A stretch of DNA of 10,653 bases from JAYQPQ01 sp038145405. GTDB lineage: Bacteria > Pseudomonadota > Gammaproteobacteria > Pseudomonadales > GM7GCV1. This document shows, in pieces, positions 1-7,422 of this stretch (positions are counted from its first letter, which is position 1; every line of letters starts with the position of its first letter). The notes beneath the pieces were generated by a model. The model saw only the letters and a program-made list of their open reading frames with translations, searched no databases and had not been told where the DNA came from. A program made the position numbers and the translations under genes. The stretch covers positions 1 through 10,653 of the forward strand of contig JAYQPQ010000060.1 of the NCBI GenBank assembly GCA_038145405.1, read 5' to 3'.

Positions 1-973
1 CCTCGGAATAGAAGGCCTCGCGCATGCTGCGCGCTCCGTACCAGAAAGACACCCTGCGCGTGGTATGCAGTCGGTTGAACTGATCGTAGATATGCGAGCG
101 CATGGGCGCCATACCGGCACCGCCGCCGATAAAGACCATCTCGGCATCGGTGTCCCTGGCGAAGAACTCGCCGAAGGGTCCGAATACGGTGACCTTGTCG
201 CCCGGCTTCAAGCCAAATACCCAGGAGGACATTAAGCCGGGGGGCAGACCCTCGGTGCGCGGCGGTGGCGTGGCAATTCGAATATTGAATTTCAGAATGC
301 CCTTCTCCAACGGGTAGTTGGCCATGGAGTAGGCACGAATCACGGGTTCTGTCGCCGTCGACCTGTATTTGAAGAAGCCGAACTTCTCCCAGTCGCCGAG
401 GTACATGGGCTCGATATCAAAGGACTGGAATTCCACCTTGCCGGCTGGACGTTGCAGCTGCACGTAGCCTCCGGCGCGGAAATGGACATCGTCGCCCTCG
501 GGCAATTTCAGTGTCAGTTCCTTGATGAAGGTGGCCACGTTGGGGTTGGACACTACCTCGCATTCCCACTGGCGCACGCCGAAGACTTCCTCCGGCACCT
601 TGATCTTCATATTCTGCTTGACTGGAACCTGACAGCTCAGGCGCCAGCCTTCCTTCACCTCGCGCGGCGTGAAGGCAGATTCCTCAGTCGGCAATATCGA
701 GCCGCCGCCATCTTCAACAATGCAGCGACACTGGGCACAGGAACCACCGCCTCCACAGGCTGATGCCAGATAGATCTCGCCGTCGGCCAGGGTATTCAGC
801 AACTTGCCACCAGCAGGAACGGTCAGATCCTTTTCGCCGTTGATGCTGATCACGACATCGCCCGTGCTCACCATCTGCTTGCGTGCATACAAAATCATCA
901 CAACCAGTGCCAGGACCACCAGCGTGAACATCACCACGCCGGCGACAATGGTCATTGTTGCTGCTGTATCCAT
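1..973 (-). CDS. nqrF: Na+-translocating NADH:quinone reductase subunit F (partial, 3' end beyond window)
   Basis: NqrF is the NADH-oxidising entry subunit of the Na+-pumping quinone reductase: NADH passes electrons to FAD and then to a [2Fe-2S] cluster on the cytoplasmic side. About 324 of roughly 407 expected residues are visible. Residues 8-29 form the single N-terminal membrane anchor. A ferredoxin domain follows with cluster cysteines C73, C79, C82 and C114 (ACGGGGSCAQC, then RLSC). The FAD-binding motif RAYS is at 213-216, and the start of the NADH domain has GGGAGMAPMRSH at 283-294. The ATG at 971-973 is preceded by GAGAGAG about 8 nt upstream, and the start matches the family's N-terminus. 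It is the last nqr gene visible, 22 bp after nqrE. The C-terminal NADH-binding part lies outside the window. Identification is secure. Confidence 0.97.
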   Translation of the reverse strand, partial: MDTAATMTIVAGVVMFTLVVLALVVMILYARKQMVSTGDVVISINGEKDLTVPAGGKLLNTLADGEIYLASACGGGGSCAQCRCIVEDGGGSILPTEESAFTPREVKEGWRLSCQVPVKQNMKIKVPEEVFGVRQWECEVVSNPNVATFIKELTLKLPEGDDVHFRAGGYVQLQRPAGKVEFQSFDIEPMYLGDWEKFGFFKYRSTATEPVIRAYSMANYPLEKGILKFNIRIATPPPRTEGLPPGLMSSWVFGLKPGDKVTVFGPFGEFFARDTDAEMVFIGGGAGMAPMRSHIYDQFNRLHTTRRVSFWYGARSMREAFYSE

Positions 974-995
974 TAACTATTCTCTCTCGTCACGG

Positions 996-1610
996 TTAGA
1001 GGTCGATGCCGCCGAAGGACATAAAGCCCAACGACATCAGACCCACGGTGATGAAGGCAATACCCAGGCCCTGCAGCCCGGCGGGCACATCACTGTATTT
1101 CAATTTCTCGCGAATACCGGCCAGGGCAACGATGGCCAGAGCCCAACCGACGCCTGAACCTGCACCAAAGGACACCGACTCCCAGAAGCCGTAGTCGCGC
1201 TCCACCATAAAGAGTGAGGCGCCCAAGATGGCGCAGTTCACGGTAATCAGCGGCAGGAACACGCCCAGGGCGTTGTAGAGTGCCGGCACGTACTTGTCGA
1301 GGAACATCTCCATGATCTGCACGATGGCGGCGATCACGCCGATATAGCTGAGCAGCCCCAGAAAACTCAGATCCACGCTGGCAAAGGCCGGGCTGATCCA
1401 GATCAGTGCACCTTCGCGCAGCAGATAGGTCAGGATCAGGTTGTTGACCGGGACGGTGATGGTGATGACCACGATCACGGCAATGCCCAGACCGATGGCG
1501 GCGGAAATTTTCTTGGAAATAGCCAGGAAGGTGCACATGCCCAGGAAGTAGGCCAGGGCCATATTGTCGATAAAAATCGACCGGACAAAGAGCGAAATCA
1601 TTTGTTCCAT
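996..1610 (-). CDS. nqrE: Na+-translocating NADH:quinone reductase subunit E
   Basis: NqrE is one of the two homologous integral membrane subunits (with NqrD) that hold the iron-sulfur centre inside the membrane between NqrF and the flavins. The 204-residue product is hydrophobic with about six membrane segments. The two family cysteines are present: C26 in FLGMCTFLA and C126 in LITVNCAILG. The C-terminal GIREKLKYSDVP and FMSFGGIDL stretches are also typical. It is about six residues longer than my recollection of Vibrio NqrE (198 aa). The extra residues fall in the loop around 69-78, a region I also remember as longer in Pseudomonas. The ATG shares one base with the nqrD stop (TGATG), with GGGAG 7 nt upstream, which implies translational coupling. 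Confidence 0.98.
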   Translation of the reverse strand: MEQMISLFVRSIFIDNMALAYFLGMCTFLAISKKISAAIGLGIAVIVVITITVPVNNLILTYLLREGALIWISPAFASVDLSFLGLLSYIGVIAAIVQIMEMFLDKYVPALYNALGVFLPLITVNCAILGASLFMVERDYGFWESVSFGAGSGVGWALAIVALAGIREKLKYSDVPAGLQGLGIAFITVGLMSLGFMSFGGIDL

Positions 1611-2260
1611 CAGTGCGCTCCCACAGCCTTGTTATTGGGGCAGATACGGTATTCCGGCTGCTCCACCTGGTCGGTTTTCCAGGTACGCAGAGCCCAGATG
1701 TACAGGCCAATCAGGAAGAAGGCGCTGGGCGGCAGCAACAGCAGGCCATTGGGCACGTACCACTCGGGCATGATCTGCAGGCCAAACAGGGTGCCGGACC
1801 CGAACAGCTCGCGCACCACAGCCAGCGCGAGCAGCATGGCGCTGTATCCCAGTCCATTGCCGATACCGTCGAGGAAGCTGATCACCGGCGGATTCTTCAT
1901 GGCGAAGGCTTCGGCGCGACCCATGACAATACAGTTGGTGATGATCAGACCAACGAAAACGGAGAGCTGGCGGCTGATCTCGTAGGCATAGGCCTTCAGA
2001 ATCTGATCCACCACGATCACCAGCGAAGCGATGATGGTCATCTGCACGATGATGCGGATGCTACTGGGAATCTGCTTGCGGATCAGCGAAACAAAGTAGT
2101 TGGAAAAGGCGGTAACCAGCGTCAGCGCAATACACATGACCACGGTCACCCGCATGCTGGAGGTAACTGCCAGGGCCGAACAGATTCCAAGAATCTGCAG
2201 ACCGATGGGGTTGTTATTGAAAATCGGGTTAAGGAGTACGTCTTTGTATTTGTTAGCCAT
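1610..2260 (-). CDS. nqrD: Na+-translocating NADH:quinone reductase subunit D
   Basis: NqrD is an integral membrane subunit that pairs with NqrE around the intramembrane Fe-S centre of the Na+ pump. The 216-residue product has about six hydrophobic helices. The cluster cysteines are C27 (ILGICSALAVT) and C110 (IITNCIVMGRAEAFA). The central block NYFVSLIRKQIPSSIRIIVQ and the loop DGIGNGLGY are family hallmarks. The start ATG lies 3 bp after the nqrC stop, with GGAGAGG 8 nt upstream. The C-terminus after QVEQPE carries a short extra tail (YRICPNNKAVGAH), slightly longer than the Vibrio protein. It overlaps nqrE by one base. Confidence 0.98.
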   Translation of the reverse strand: MANKYKDVLLNPIFNNNPIGLQILGICSALAVTSSMRVTVVMCIALTLVTAFSNYFVSLIRKQIPSSIRIIVQMTIIASLVIVVDQILKAYAYEISRQLSVFVGLIITNCIVMGRAEAFAMKNPPVISFLDGIGNGLGYSAMLLALAVVRELFGSGTLFGLQIMPEWYVPNGLLLLPPSAFFLIGLYIWALRTWKTDQVEQPEYRICPNNKAVGAH

Positions 2261-2263
2261 AAA

Positions 2264-3046
2264 TCAAGCCTCTCCTCGCATCAGATTTTCCAGGAAGGGT
2301 TTAAATCCGTTCTCGCCCAACCAGAACTGAACCAGGTGGCTGACGCCGCGCGTGGTCAGGGTCGCGCCGGATAGTCCGTCGACGCGGTGTTCGGCACCCG
2401 GGGCATTGGGATCGACGGCGCCCTTAATCACCTCAATGGCCAGATTGCCATCGCTGTAAACTTCCTTGTCGTGCCAGATTGCTTTCCAATCGGGGTTATC
2501 CACCTCACCGCCCAGTCCGGGAGTTTCAGCGTGTTGGTAAAAGCCGATACCGGCAACTGTTGAGGCATCGGCTTCCAGGGCGATAAAGCCATGCAGCGTC
2601 GACCAGAGACCATAGCCGCGGATCGGCAGAATGATTTTGTCCAGCGCGCCCTGCTCTTCCACCAGATAGACAATGGCGTAGTTTTCGCGGCGCCCAATCT
2701 TGGCCACATCATCGGCAGCCAGTTCGTCAAAGCTGGATGAAACCTCTCCACTGAGGGTTTTCGCCGCTCTGAGTGCGTCGTAGGATGCCGCATCCACGGC
2801 ATCGGTAAATCTGCCAGTGCGCAAATCGACTACGCGAGTCTGAACGCGGGTAAACTGCTCTTCCAGCGGCACGCCTTCCTGCAGCAGACCGGCAGCCGCC
2901 AGAATGTTTTCCTGACGGTTGCGCTCGTCGTTAATTTCCTGGATCGGCTTTAACACCACGGCGGCAGAAGCGACCACCACGGCGCAGGCCAGGCAGACGA
3001 CAAAGGCGACAATCAGGGTTCCACTGACGCTATCCTTGTTAAACAC
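2264..3046 (-). CDS. nqrC: Na+-translocating NADH:quinone reductase subunit C, covalent flavoprotein
   Basis: NqrC carries a covalently bound FMN in a periplasmic domain held by one N-terminal membrane helix, and takes part in the electron path through the Na+ pump. In this 260-residue product, residues 9-32 are the membrane anchor. The flavinylation motif D-G-L-S-G-A-T-L-T-T near the C-terminus places the FMN on T229, fitting the ApbE target pattern Dxx[S/T][G/A]ATxx[S/T]. The block HAETPGLGGEVDNPDWKAIW before it is typical of the family. The start codon is GTG at 3044-3046, inside the end of nqrB (8-bp overlap). It is supported by a near-perfect GAGGAGG 7 nt upstream and by the family N-terminus; the nearby ATG belongs to the nqrB frame. 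apbE is not in the window. Confidence 0.97.
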   Translation of the reverse strand: MFNKDSVSGTLIVAFVVCLACAVVVASAAVVLKPIQEINDERNRQENILAAAGLLQEGVPLEEQFTRVQTRVVDLRTGRFTDAVDAASYDALRAAKTLSGEVSSSFDELAADDVAKIGRRENYAIVYLVEEQGALDKIILPIRGYGLWSTLHGFIALEADASTVAGIGFYQHAETPGLGGEVDNPDWKAIWHDKEVYSDGNLAIEVIKGAVDPNAPGAEHRVDGLSGATLTTRGVSHLVQFWLGENGFKPFLENLMRGEA

Positions 3047-4238
3047 GTGCCATCCTCCTCTTGATATTGGCCTGCACCACGAAGTGATCGATCATGGGGG
3101 CGAACAGGTTGGCAAAAAGAATGGCCAGCATCATGCCTTCCGGGAAGGCCGGGTTGACCACGCGAATCAGAATACACATGGCGCCGATCAGCGCGCCGTA
3201 CCACCAGCGACCGGCATTGGTCATGCTGGCCGATACCGGATCGGTGGTCATAAAGATCAGGCCGAAGGCAAAGCCACCCAATACCAGATGCCAATGGAAG
3301 GGCATGGCAAACATGGGGTTGGAGTCGCTGCCAATGAGGTTGAATAGGGTCGACAGCGCTGCAGCACCCAGCACGCAACCGGCGACGATGCGCCAGGAGG
3401 CAATGCGCATAATCATCAGCACCGCACCGCCGATCAGAATGGCAAAAGTGGAAGTCTCGCCGATCGAGCCCTGCATCAAGCCGAAGAAAGCGTCAAACCA
3501 CGTCATTTGGCCGGTAATAGCATCCATACCCTGCTGGGAACCAACGCTAAGCATGGTGGCGCCGGTAAAGCCGTCGACGGCGGTCCATACGGCATCGCCG
3601 CTCATGGATGCCGGGTAGGCAAAGTAGAGGAAGGCGCGTCCGGTCAGCGCCGGATTGAGGAAATTCTTGCCGGTGCCGCCAAAGACTTCCTTGCCGATGA
3701 CGATGCCGAAGCTGATTCCCAAGGCAGCCATCCACAGCGGCAGATCGGGCGGACAGGCCAGCGCAAACAGCACGGAGGTGACAAAGAATCCCTCGTTGAC
3801 CTCGTGACCGCGCACGATCGAAAACAGCACTTCCCAAAAACCGCCGACGATAAAGACCACGGCGTAGATCGGCACGAAATAGCAGAAGCCATACCAGAAG
3901 TTGTCCCACAGGCTATTGGGATCGTGACCGGCCAGCAGGCCGATGAAAATCTGATGCCAGTCGCCACTGCCGGCTAGCCCATTGGCGGCAATAAAGGTGT
4001 TGGCCTGAAAGCCGAGATTCCACATACCGAAGAACATGGCCGGAAAGGTACAGGCCCAGACCGTAATCATGATGCGTTTGAGGTCGACACCATCGCGCAC
4101 GTGACTGGCACTGGTAGTCACGCGGCTGGGCATATAGAAAATGGTGTCAACAGCTTCGTAAAGCGGATACCACTTCTCGTATTTGCCCCCCTTGGTAAAG
4201 AGCGGCGCCATCTGGTCGAGAATCTTGCGCAGGCTCAT
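3039..4238 (-). CDS. nqrB: Na+-translocating NADH:quinone reductase subunit B, covalent flavoprotein
   Basis: NqrB is the large membrane subunit, with about ten helices, involved in Na+ translocation and quinone reduction; it carries a covalent FMN and, in studied enzymes, riboflavin. From the ATG at 4236-4238 the product has 399 residues (Vibrio about 415). The flavinylation motif D-G-F-T-G-A-T-M-L-S (222-231) puts FMN on T228. It has Thr where SGAT is more common, still within the ApbE pattern. Other hallmarks are GKEVFGGTGKNFLNPALTGRAF (around 182-202) and the MTTDPVSASMTNAGRWWYG block near 330-348. A TTG one codon earlier could also be read, but AGGAGG lies 7 nt from the ATG and only 4 nt from the TTG. 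The ATG overlaps the nqrA stop by one base (TGATG). Confidence 0.97.
   Translation of the reverse strand: MSLRKILDQMAPLFTKGGKYEKWYPLYEAVDTIFYMPSRVTTSASHVRDGVDLKRIMITVWACTFPAMFFGMWNLGFQANTFIAANGLAGSGDWHQIFIGLLAGHDPNSLWDNFWYGFCYFVPIYAVVFIVGGFWEVLFSIVRGHEVNEGFFVTSVLFALACPPDLPLWMAALGISFGIVIGKEVFGGTGKNFLNPALTGRAFLYFAYPASMSGDAVWTAVDGFTGATMLSVGSQQGMDAITGQMTWFDAFFGLMQGSIGETSTFAILIGGAVLMIMRIASWRIVAGCVLGAAALSTLFNLIGSDSNPMFAMPFHWHLVLGGFAFGLIFMTTDPVSASMTNAGRWWYGALIGAMCILIRVVNPAFPEGMMLAILFANLFAPMIDHFVVQANIKRRMARV
3054..3060 (-). promoter_or_regulatory. ribosome-binding site deciding the nqrC GTG start
   Basis: On the minus strand GAGGAGG lies 7 nt before the GTG at 3046. It sits inside the last codons of nqrB and favours the GTG over later starts for nqrC. 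Seen directly; function inferred from the match to the 16S anti-Shine-Dalgarno consensus. Confidence 0.85.
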
Positions 4239-5584
4239 CAATGTTCCTCCTGGATGCGCGTCAGGGTATCGCGCAGGATGGGACCAAATTCATATTTCCC
4301 CGGACAGACAAAGGTGCACAGGGCCAGATCTTCCTCATCCAGTTCGAGCGCACCGAGGCTCACGGCAGTTTCGGTATCGCCGACGATAAGGGCACGTAGC
4401 AACTGGGTCGGCAGGATATCGAGTGGAAACACGCGCTCGTACACACCGATTGGCACCATGGCGCGATCGCTACCGTTGGTCGTGGTGGTGAAGTCCCAGG
4501 CTTTCTTGCCCAGCAGACGAGAAATATAGATGGGTATGGCGGAATAGCGATCGCGGCCGGCCTGGCAGTAATGCAGCATGGGGCGATCGCGTCCTTCCAG
4601 TAGCACAGAAATCTGATTGTCGTAGCGACCCAGATAGGCCAGCGGGCCCTGGGCTGCTTTGCCACTCAACACCGAACCGGAAACGACGCGATTTTCGCCG
4701 GTTTTCAAGCGCCCTCGGGTCAGCTGTTGCAAATCGGCACCGAGACGCGTGCGCAGCAGGCAGGGATTTTCGACCTGAGGTCCAGCCAGGGCGACCAATC
4801 GCTCTACCCAGAGTTTGCCGGTAGTAAAGAGTTTGCCGATGGCAATGACGTCCTGGTAGCCCACCGTCCACACCGATTTGAATTGGGTGACCGGGCTAAG
4901 GAAATGTATATGGGTGCCGCTCAGACCAGCCGGGTGCGGACCGGCAAAGGCCTGAGCCTGAACCTGATCCAGGGTCGGCAGTGGCAGCTCGGCCTGGGGA
5001 GCATGGCTGACAAAGACCTTGCCCTGCGTGAGGCGTGTTAGCACCGTCAGGCCGTCACGGAAGGCCTCCGGTTGGGCGCCGATGGCGACACGCGGATCCA
5101 TGGCCAAGGGGTTGGTATCCATGGCATTGACGAAAATCGCGGCCGGTTCGGCATCGATTGCCGGAACGCGGCTGAAGGGTCGGGTGCGCAGGGCTACCCA
5201 CTGACCGGAGTTGACCAGTTGATCGACCACAGCCTGACACGCCAGGCCAGCCAGGCTGCCGGAAGCGTAGCTGCTGAATTCAACAGCTCCCTGTTGCTCG
5301 TCGATCTCGATGACGACCGACTGCAGCACGCGAAATTCGCCGCGATTGACCTCAACGACCTTGCCACTGGCCGGCGCGGTGAAAACGACTCCAGGGTTTT
5401 TCTTGTCTTCGAAGAGCGGCGCACCGAGCTTGACCGAGTCACCTTCAGCCACCGCCATGGTCGGCTTCATGCCGATGAAGTCGGGGCCAAGCACAGCAAC
5501 ACGCGTCACCACCGGCGCATCGGCAACCTGCTGCCCTGGCGCACCGGAAATCGGGACGTCAAGTCCCTTTTTGATTGAGATCAT
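4238..5584 (-). CDS. nqrA: Na+-translocating NADH:quinone reductase subunit A
   Basis: NqrA is the cytoplasm-facing peripheral subunit linked to quinone interaction in the Na+ pump, and is the first gene of the operon. At 448 residues it is full length (Vibrio about 446). A lipoyl-like barrel segment lies around 40-80 (VAEGDSVKLGAPLFEDKKNPG onward). The conserved GPHPAGLSGTHIHFL stretch is at 215-229. The RnfC-like C-terminal segment DEEDLALCTFVCPGKYEFG has C423 and C427. The ATG start has only a weak ribosome-binding site (AGG or TAGAG upstream), unlike the strong sites of nqrB and nqrC. The coding sequence contains three GCGATCGC octamers within 128 bp, reported separately. Confidence 0.98.
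   Translation of the reverse strand: MISIKKGLDVPISGAPGQQVADAPVVTRVAVLGPDFIGMKPTMAVAEGDSVKLGAPLFEDKKNPGVVFTAPASGKVVEVNRGEFRVLQSVVIEIDEQQGAVEFSSYASGSLAGLACQAVVDQLVNSGQWVALRTRPFSRVPAIDAEPAAIFVNAMDTNPLAMDPRVAIGAQPEAFRDGLTVLTRLTQGKVFVSHAPQAELPLPTLDQVQAQAFAGPHPAGLSGTHIHFLSPVTQFKSVWTVGYQDVIAIGKLFTTGKLWVERLVALAGPQVENPCLLRTRLGADLQQLTRGRLKTGENRVVSGSVLSGKAAQGPLAYLGRYDNQISVLLEGRDRPMLHYCQAGRDRYSAIPIYISRLLGKKAWDFTTTTNGSDRAMVPIGVYERVFPLDILPTQLLRALIVGDTETAVSLGALELDEEDLALCTFVCPGKYEFGPILRDTLTRIQEEH
4246..4251 (-). promoter_or_regulatory. ribosome-binding site deciding the nqrB ATG start
   Basis: AGGAGG on the minus strand within the last codons of nqrA, 7 nt from the ATG at 4238 and 4 nt from the in-frame TTG at 4241. 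The spacing favours the ATG, giving 399 rather than 400 residues. Confidence 0.8.
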
Positions 5585-5658
5585 AGACTCTAGCCTGTAG
5601 TCGAGAAGGGCTGATCCGTCAGTTGTTAGGGGTACCGCTCACTGAACGAAGGAAGGTT

Positions 5659-5690
5659 CTGGTCACCTCGGGACGGTCTCCAGACACCAG
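5659..5690 (-). repeat. inverted repeat in the nqrA leader
   Basis: CTGGT and ACCAG (minus-strand reading) bracket a 22-nt interior that itself holds GTCT-GG-AGAC. It lies between the candidate nqr promoter and the nqrA start, so it would be in the 5' untranslated RNA. The stems are short (5 bp and 4 bp). It could be a regulator site or chance. Confidence 0.25.
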
Positions 5691-5707
5691 CTCAAATGCA
5701 GCTCCGA

Positions 5708-5736
5708 ATTATAAATTCACCTCACCGAATCCGCCA
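5708..5736 (-). promoter_or_regulatory. candidate promoter of the nqr operon
   Basis: The minus strand carries a perfect TATAAT at 5708-5713. At 17 bp spacing the -35 position (5731-5736) reads TGGCGG, a poor match to TTGACA, so the promoter may need an activator or may be weak. It would give a leader of about 115 nt before nqrA. Only the -10 box is convincing. Confidence 0.4.
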
Positions 5737-5771
5737 GTGCGCAATCAGCGGAAAACTGGATTCAGATCAAG

Positions 5772-5788
5772 CAGGAAACAGCTTCCTG
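5772..5788 (-). terminator. weak hairpin just after the gap stop codon
   Basis: CAGGAA-GCTGT-TTCCTG forms a 6-bp stem with a 5-nt loop, directly after the gap stop (TAG, 5790-5792). No T-run follows, so it is not a standard rho-independent terminator. At best it pauses polymerase or protects the 3' end. Readthrough from gap into nqrA is therefore possible. Confidence 0.3.
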
Positions 5789-5789
5789 G

Positions 5790-7256
5790 CTAAATTTGTG
5801 CCGGATAGCGGGCGTAGGAAACGCCGGCCATCTTTTCCAGCACCCGGTGCACCTGGCATGTGTAACCGAACTCGTTGTCATACCAGAGATAGAGGGTACA
5901 GCTGTTGCCATTGGTGATGGTGGCCTTGCCATCGACGATGCAGGCTGTGCGCGACCCGACAAAATCCGAAGAAACCACCTCGGGCGAGTCGATATAGTCG
6001 ATCTGCTTGAGCAGCGGCGAACGCAGCGCAGCTTCGCGCATAAATTCATTCAGCTCGTCTGTCTTCACTTCCTGCTCGAGCGTCAGATTCAGTATGGCCA
6101 TAGAGACGTCGGGAGTCGGCACGCGAATGGCGTTGCCGGTCAGCTTGCCGGCCAGCTCGGGCAGCGCTTTGGATACCGCCTTGGCGGCACCGGTCTCGGT
6201 GAGCACCATGTTCAGCGCTGCACTGCGGCCGCGGCGCTCAGCCGGATGGTAGTTGTCGATCAGGTTTTGGTCGTTGGTATATGCGTGTACGGTCTCGATG
6301 TGCCCGCGCACGATGCCGTACTTATCGTTGATCAATTTGAGCGCGGGCACGATGGCGTTGGTAGTACAGGATGCGGCAGATACAATCTTATCGTCCGGCG
6401 TGATCTGATCGCTGTTGATGCCGGCGACGATATTCTTGATGCTGCCCTTGCCCGGCGCCGTGAGGAGCACGCGGGATACACCTTTGGCTTGCAAATGCTG
6501 CGACAAGCCGGCTTCATCGCGCCAGGCACCAGTGTTGTCAATGACAATGGCATTACTGATGCCGTAGGCGGTGTAATCCACCTCACTCGGCTTGTCGGCA
6601 TAAATCAGCTGAATGACATTGCCGTTACACACCAGTTGGTTCTTGTCCTCCAGGATGCGAATGGTGCCCTGAAAGCTGCCATGCACCGAGTCGCGACGTA
6701 GCAGAGAGGCACGCTTCACCAAATCATTGGGCGCCTTGCCCTTGCGCACGACAATGGCGCGCAAACGCAATACGTCGCCACCGCCGGCCTTTTCGATCAT
6801 CAGGCGCGCCATCAGGCGGCCGATGCGGCCAAAGCCGTAGAGCACGACATCCTGAGGCTGGGCCAGTGGTTTGGAGGGATTGTCTGCGGCGTCGCCGACT
6901 TCGCGCCGGACGTAATCGGCAATGCTCAGCCCCTGGTTGTCGCGCATAAGGGCAGCGGCAATGCGGCCGATGTCGATATGGGCCGGGCCCAGGTTCAACT
7001 TGGCCAGTTCTTCGATCACCGGCAGGGTTTCAAATTCGGACAGCTCGTTGCGCTCGATCTGACGCACGAAGCGGTGCGCCTTCATGATGTCGATCACCGA
7101 GCGGTTGACCAGATTGCGCCCGTAGATATAGCAAGTGACATTGTTCTTGCGATAGAGCTGGCCAATGATGGGAATCATGCTTTCCGCGCGGGCGGCTCGC
7201 TCGGTCCAGTCTTCAAAGAAGTTTTCGGGTACGGGGCGCTGGTAGTCTTGGGTCAC
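5790..7256 (-). CDS. gap: glyceraldehyde-3-phosphate dehydrogenase, long form with N-terminal extension
   Basis: Predicted to oxidise glyceraldehyde-3-phosphate with NAD(P)+ and phosphate to 1,3-bisphosphoglycerate, or to run in reverse in gluconeogenesis, in the cytoplasm. The 488 residues exceed the usual about 330 because some 135 residues precede the Rossmann motif GFGRIGR (141-147). The catalytic Cys is C297 in SAASCTTN, and the catalytic His is H324 in VHAYTNDQ. TGAAKAVSKALPELAGKLTG (355-374), RVPTPDVS and WYDNEFGY (458-465) complete the core. The N-terminal segment (MIPIIGQLYRKNNV, INRS-like, KAHRFVRQ) resembles the long GAPDH I recall in Pseudomonas (PA3001) and is not a recognised catalytic domain. 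The start is GTG with only a weak ribosome-binding site; an internal ATG at residue 27 would cut conserved sequence. A clear promoter lies just upstream. Cofactor preference cannot be read from the sequence. Confidence 0.95.
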   Translation of the reverse strand: MTQDYQRPVPENFFEDWTERAARAESMIPIIGQLYRKNNVTCYIYGRNLVNRSVIDIMKAHRFVRQIERNELSEFETLPVIEELAKLNLGPAHIDIGRIAAALMRDNQGLSIADYVRREVGDAADNPSKPLAQPQDVVLYGFGRIGRLMARLMIEKAGGGDVLRLRAIVVRKGKAPNDLVKRASLLRRDSVHGSFQGTIRILEDKNQLVCNGNVIQLIYADKPSEVDYTAYGISNAIVIDNTGAWRDEAGLSQHLQAKGVSRVLLTAPGKGSIKNIVAGINSDQITPDDKIVSAASCTTNAIVPALKLINDKYGIVRGHIETVHAYTNDQNLIDNYHPAERRGRSAALNMVLTETGAAKAVSKALPELAGKLTGNAIRVPTPDVSMAILNLTLEQEVKTDELNEFMREAALRSPLLKQIDYIDSPEVVSSDFVGSRTACIVDGKATITNGNSCTLYLWYDNEFGYTCQVHRVLEKMAGVSYARYPAQI

Positions 7257-7288
7257 GGCGGATTCTCAGAAGGCGAAAAATGGGCGGC

Positions 7289-7317
7289 ATTATAGAGCCA
7301 GACTCGACTGACACCAA
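7289..7317 (-). promoter_or_regulatory. sigma70-type promoter of gap
   Basis: On the minus strand TTGGTG (7312-7317) and a perfect TATAAT (7289-7294) are separated by exactly 17 bp. Transcription would start near 7282, giving a leader of about 26 nt before the GTG of gap. This is the best-formed promoter in the window. Confidence 0.7.
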
Positions 7318-7411
7318 CCTTAGCCCAAGGGAAATTACCAAGGGATGAGCCGCGCCCCCGGCACTGTTGTCAGACCCGGAAATTGCCGCCAAACTGGCCC
7401 TAATTCATCGC

Positions 7412-7415
7412 GAGG
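7412..7415 (+). promoter_or_regulatory. ribosome-binding site favouring a TTG start for the MAPEG gene
   Basis: GAGG lies 7 nt before TTG 7423-7425. The alternative ATG at 7345 has its only purine-rich stretch (AAGGG) directly against the start codon, which is too close to work normally. Confidence 0.5.
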
Positions 7416-7422
7416 CAAGCTG

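Noticed and set aside
1613..2374. 253-codon open frame on the plus strand opposite nqrD and nqrC
   Set aside because: It is antisense to two clearly conserved genes, rich in His, Gln, Asp and Gly as expected for a mirror frame, and has no ribosome-binding site.
5796..6701. 301-codon open frame on the plus strand opposite gap
   Set aside because: The opposite strand encodes full catalytic GAPDH motifs; the plus-strand product resembles no family and is explained by codon bias of gap.
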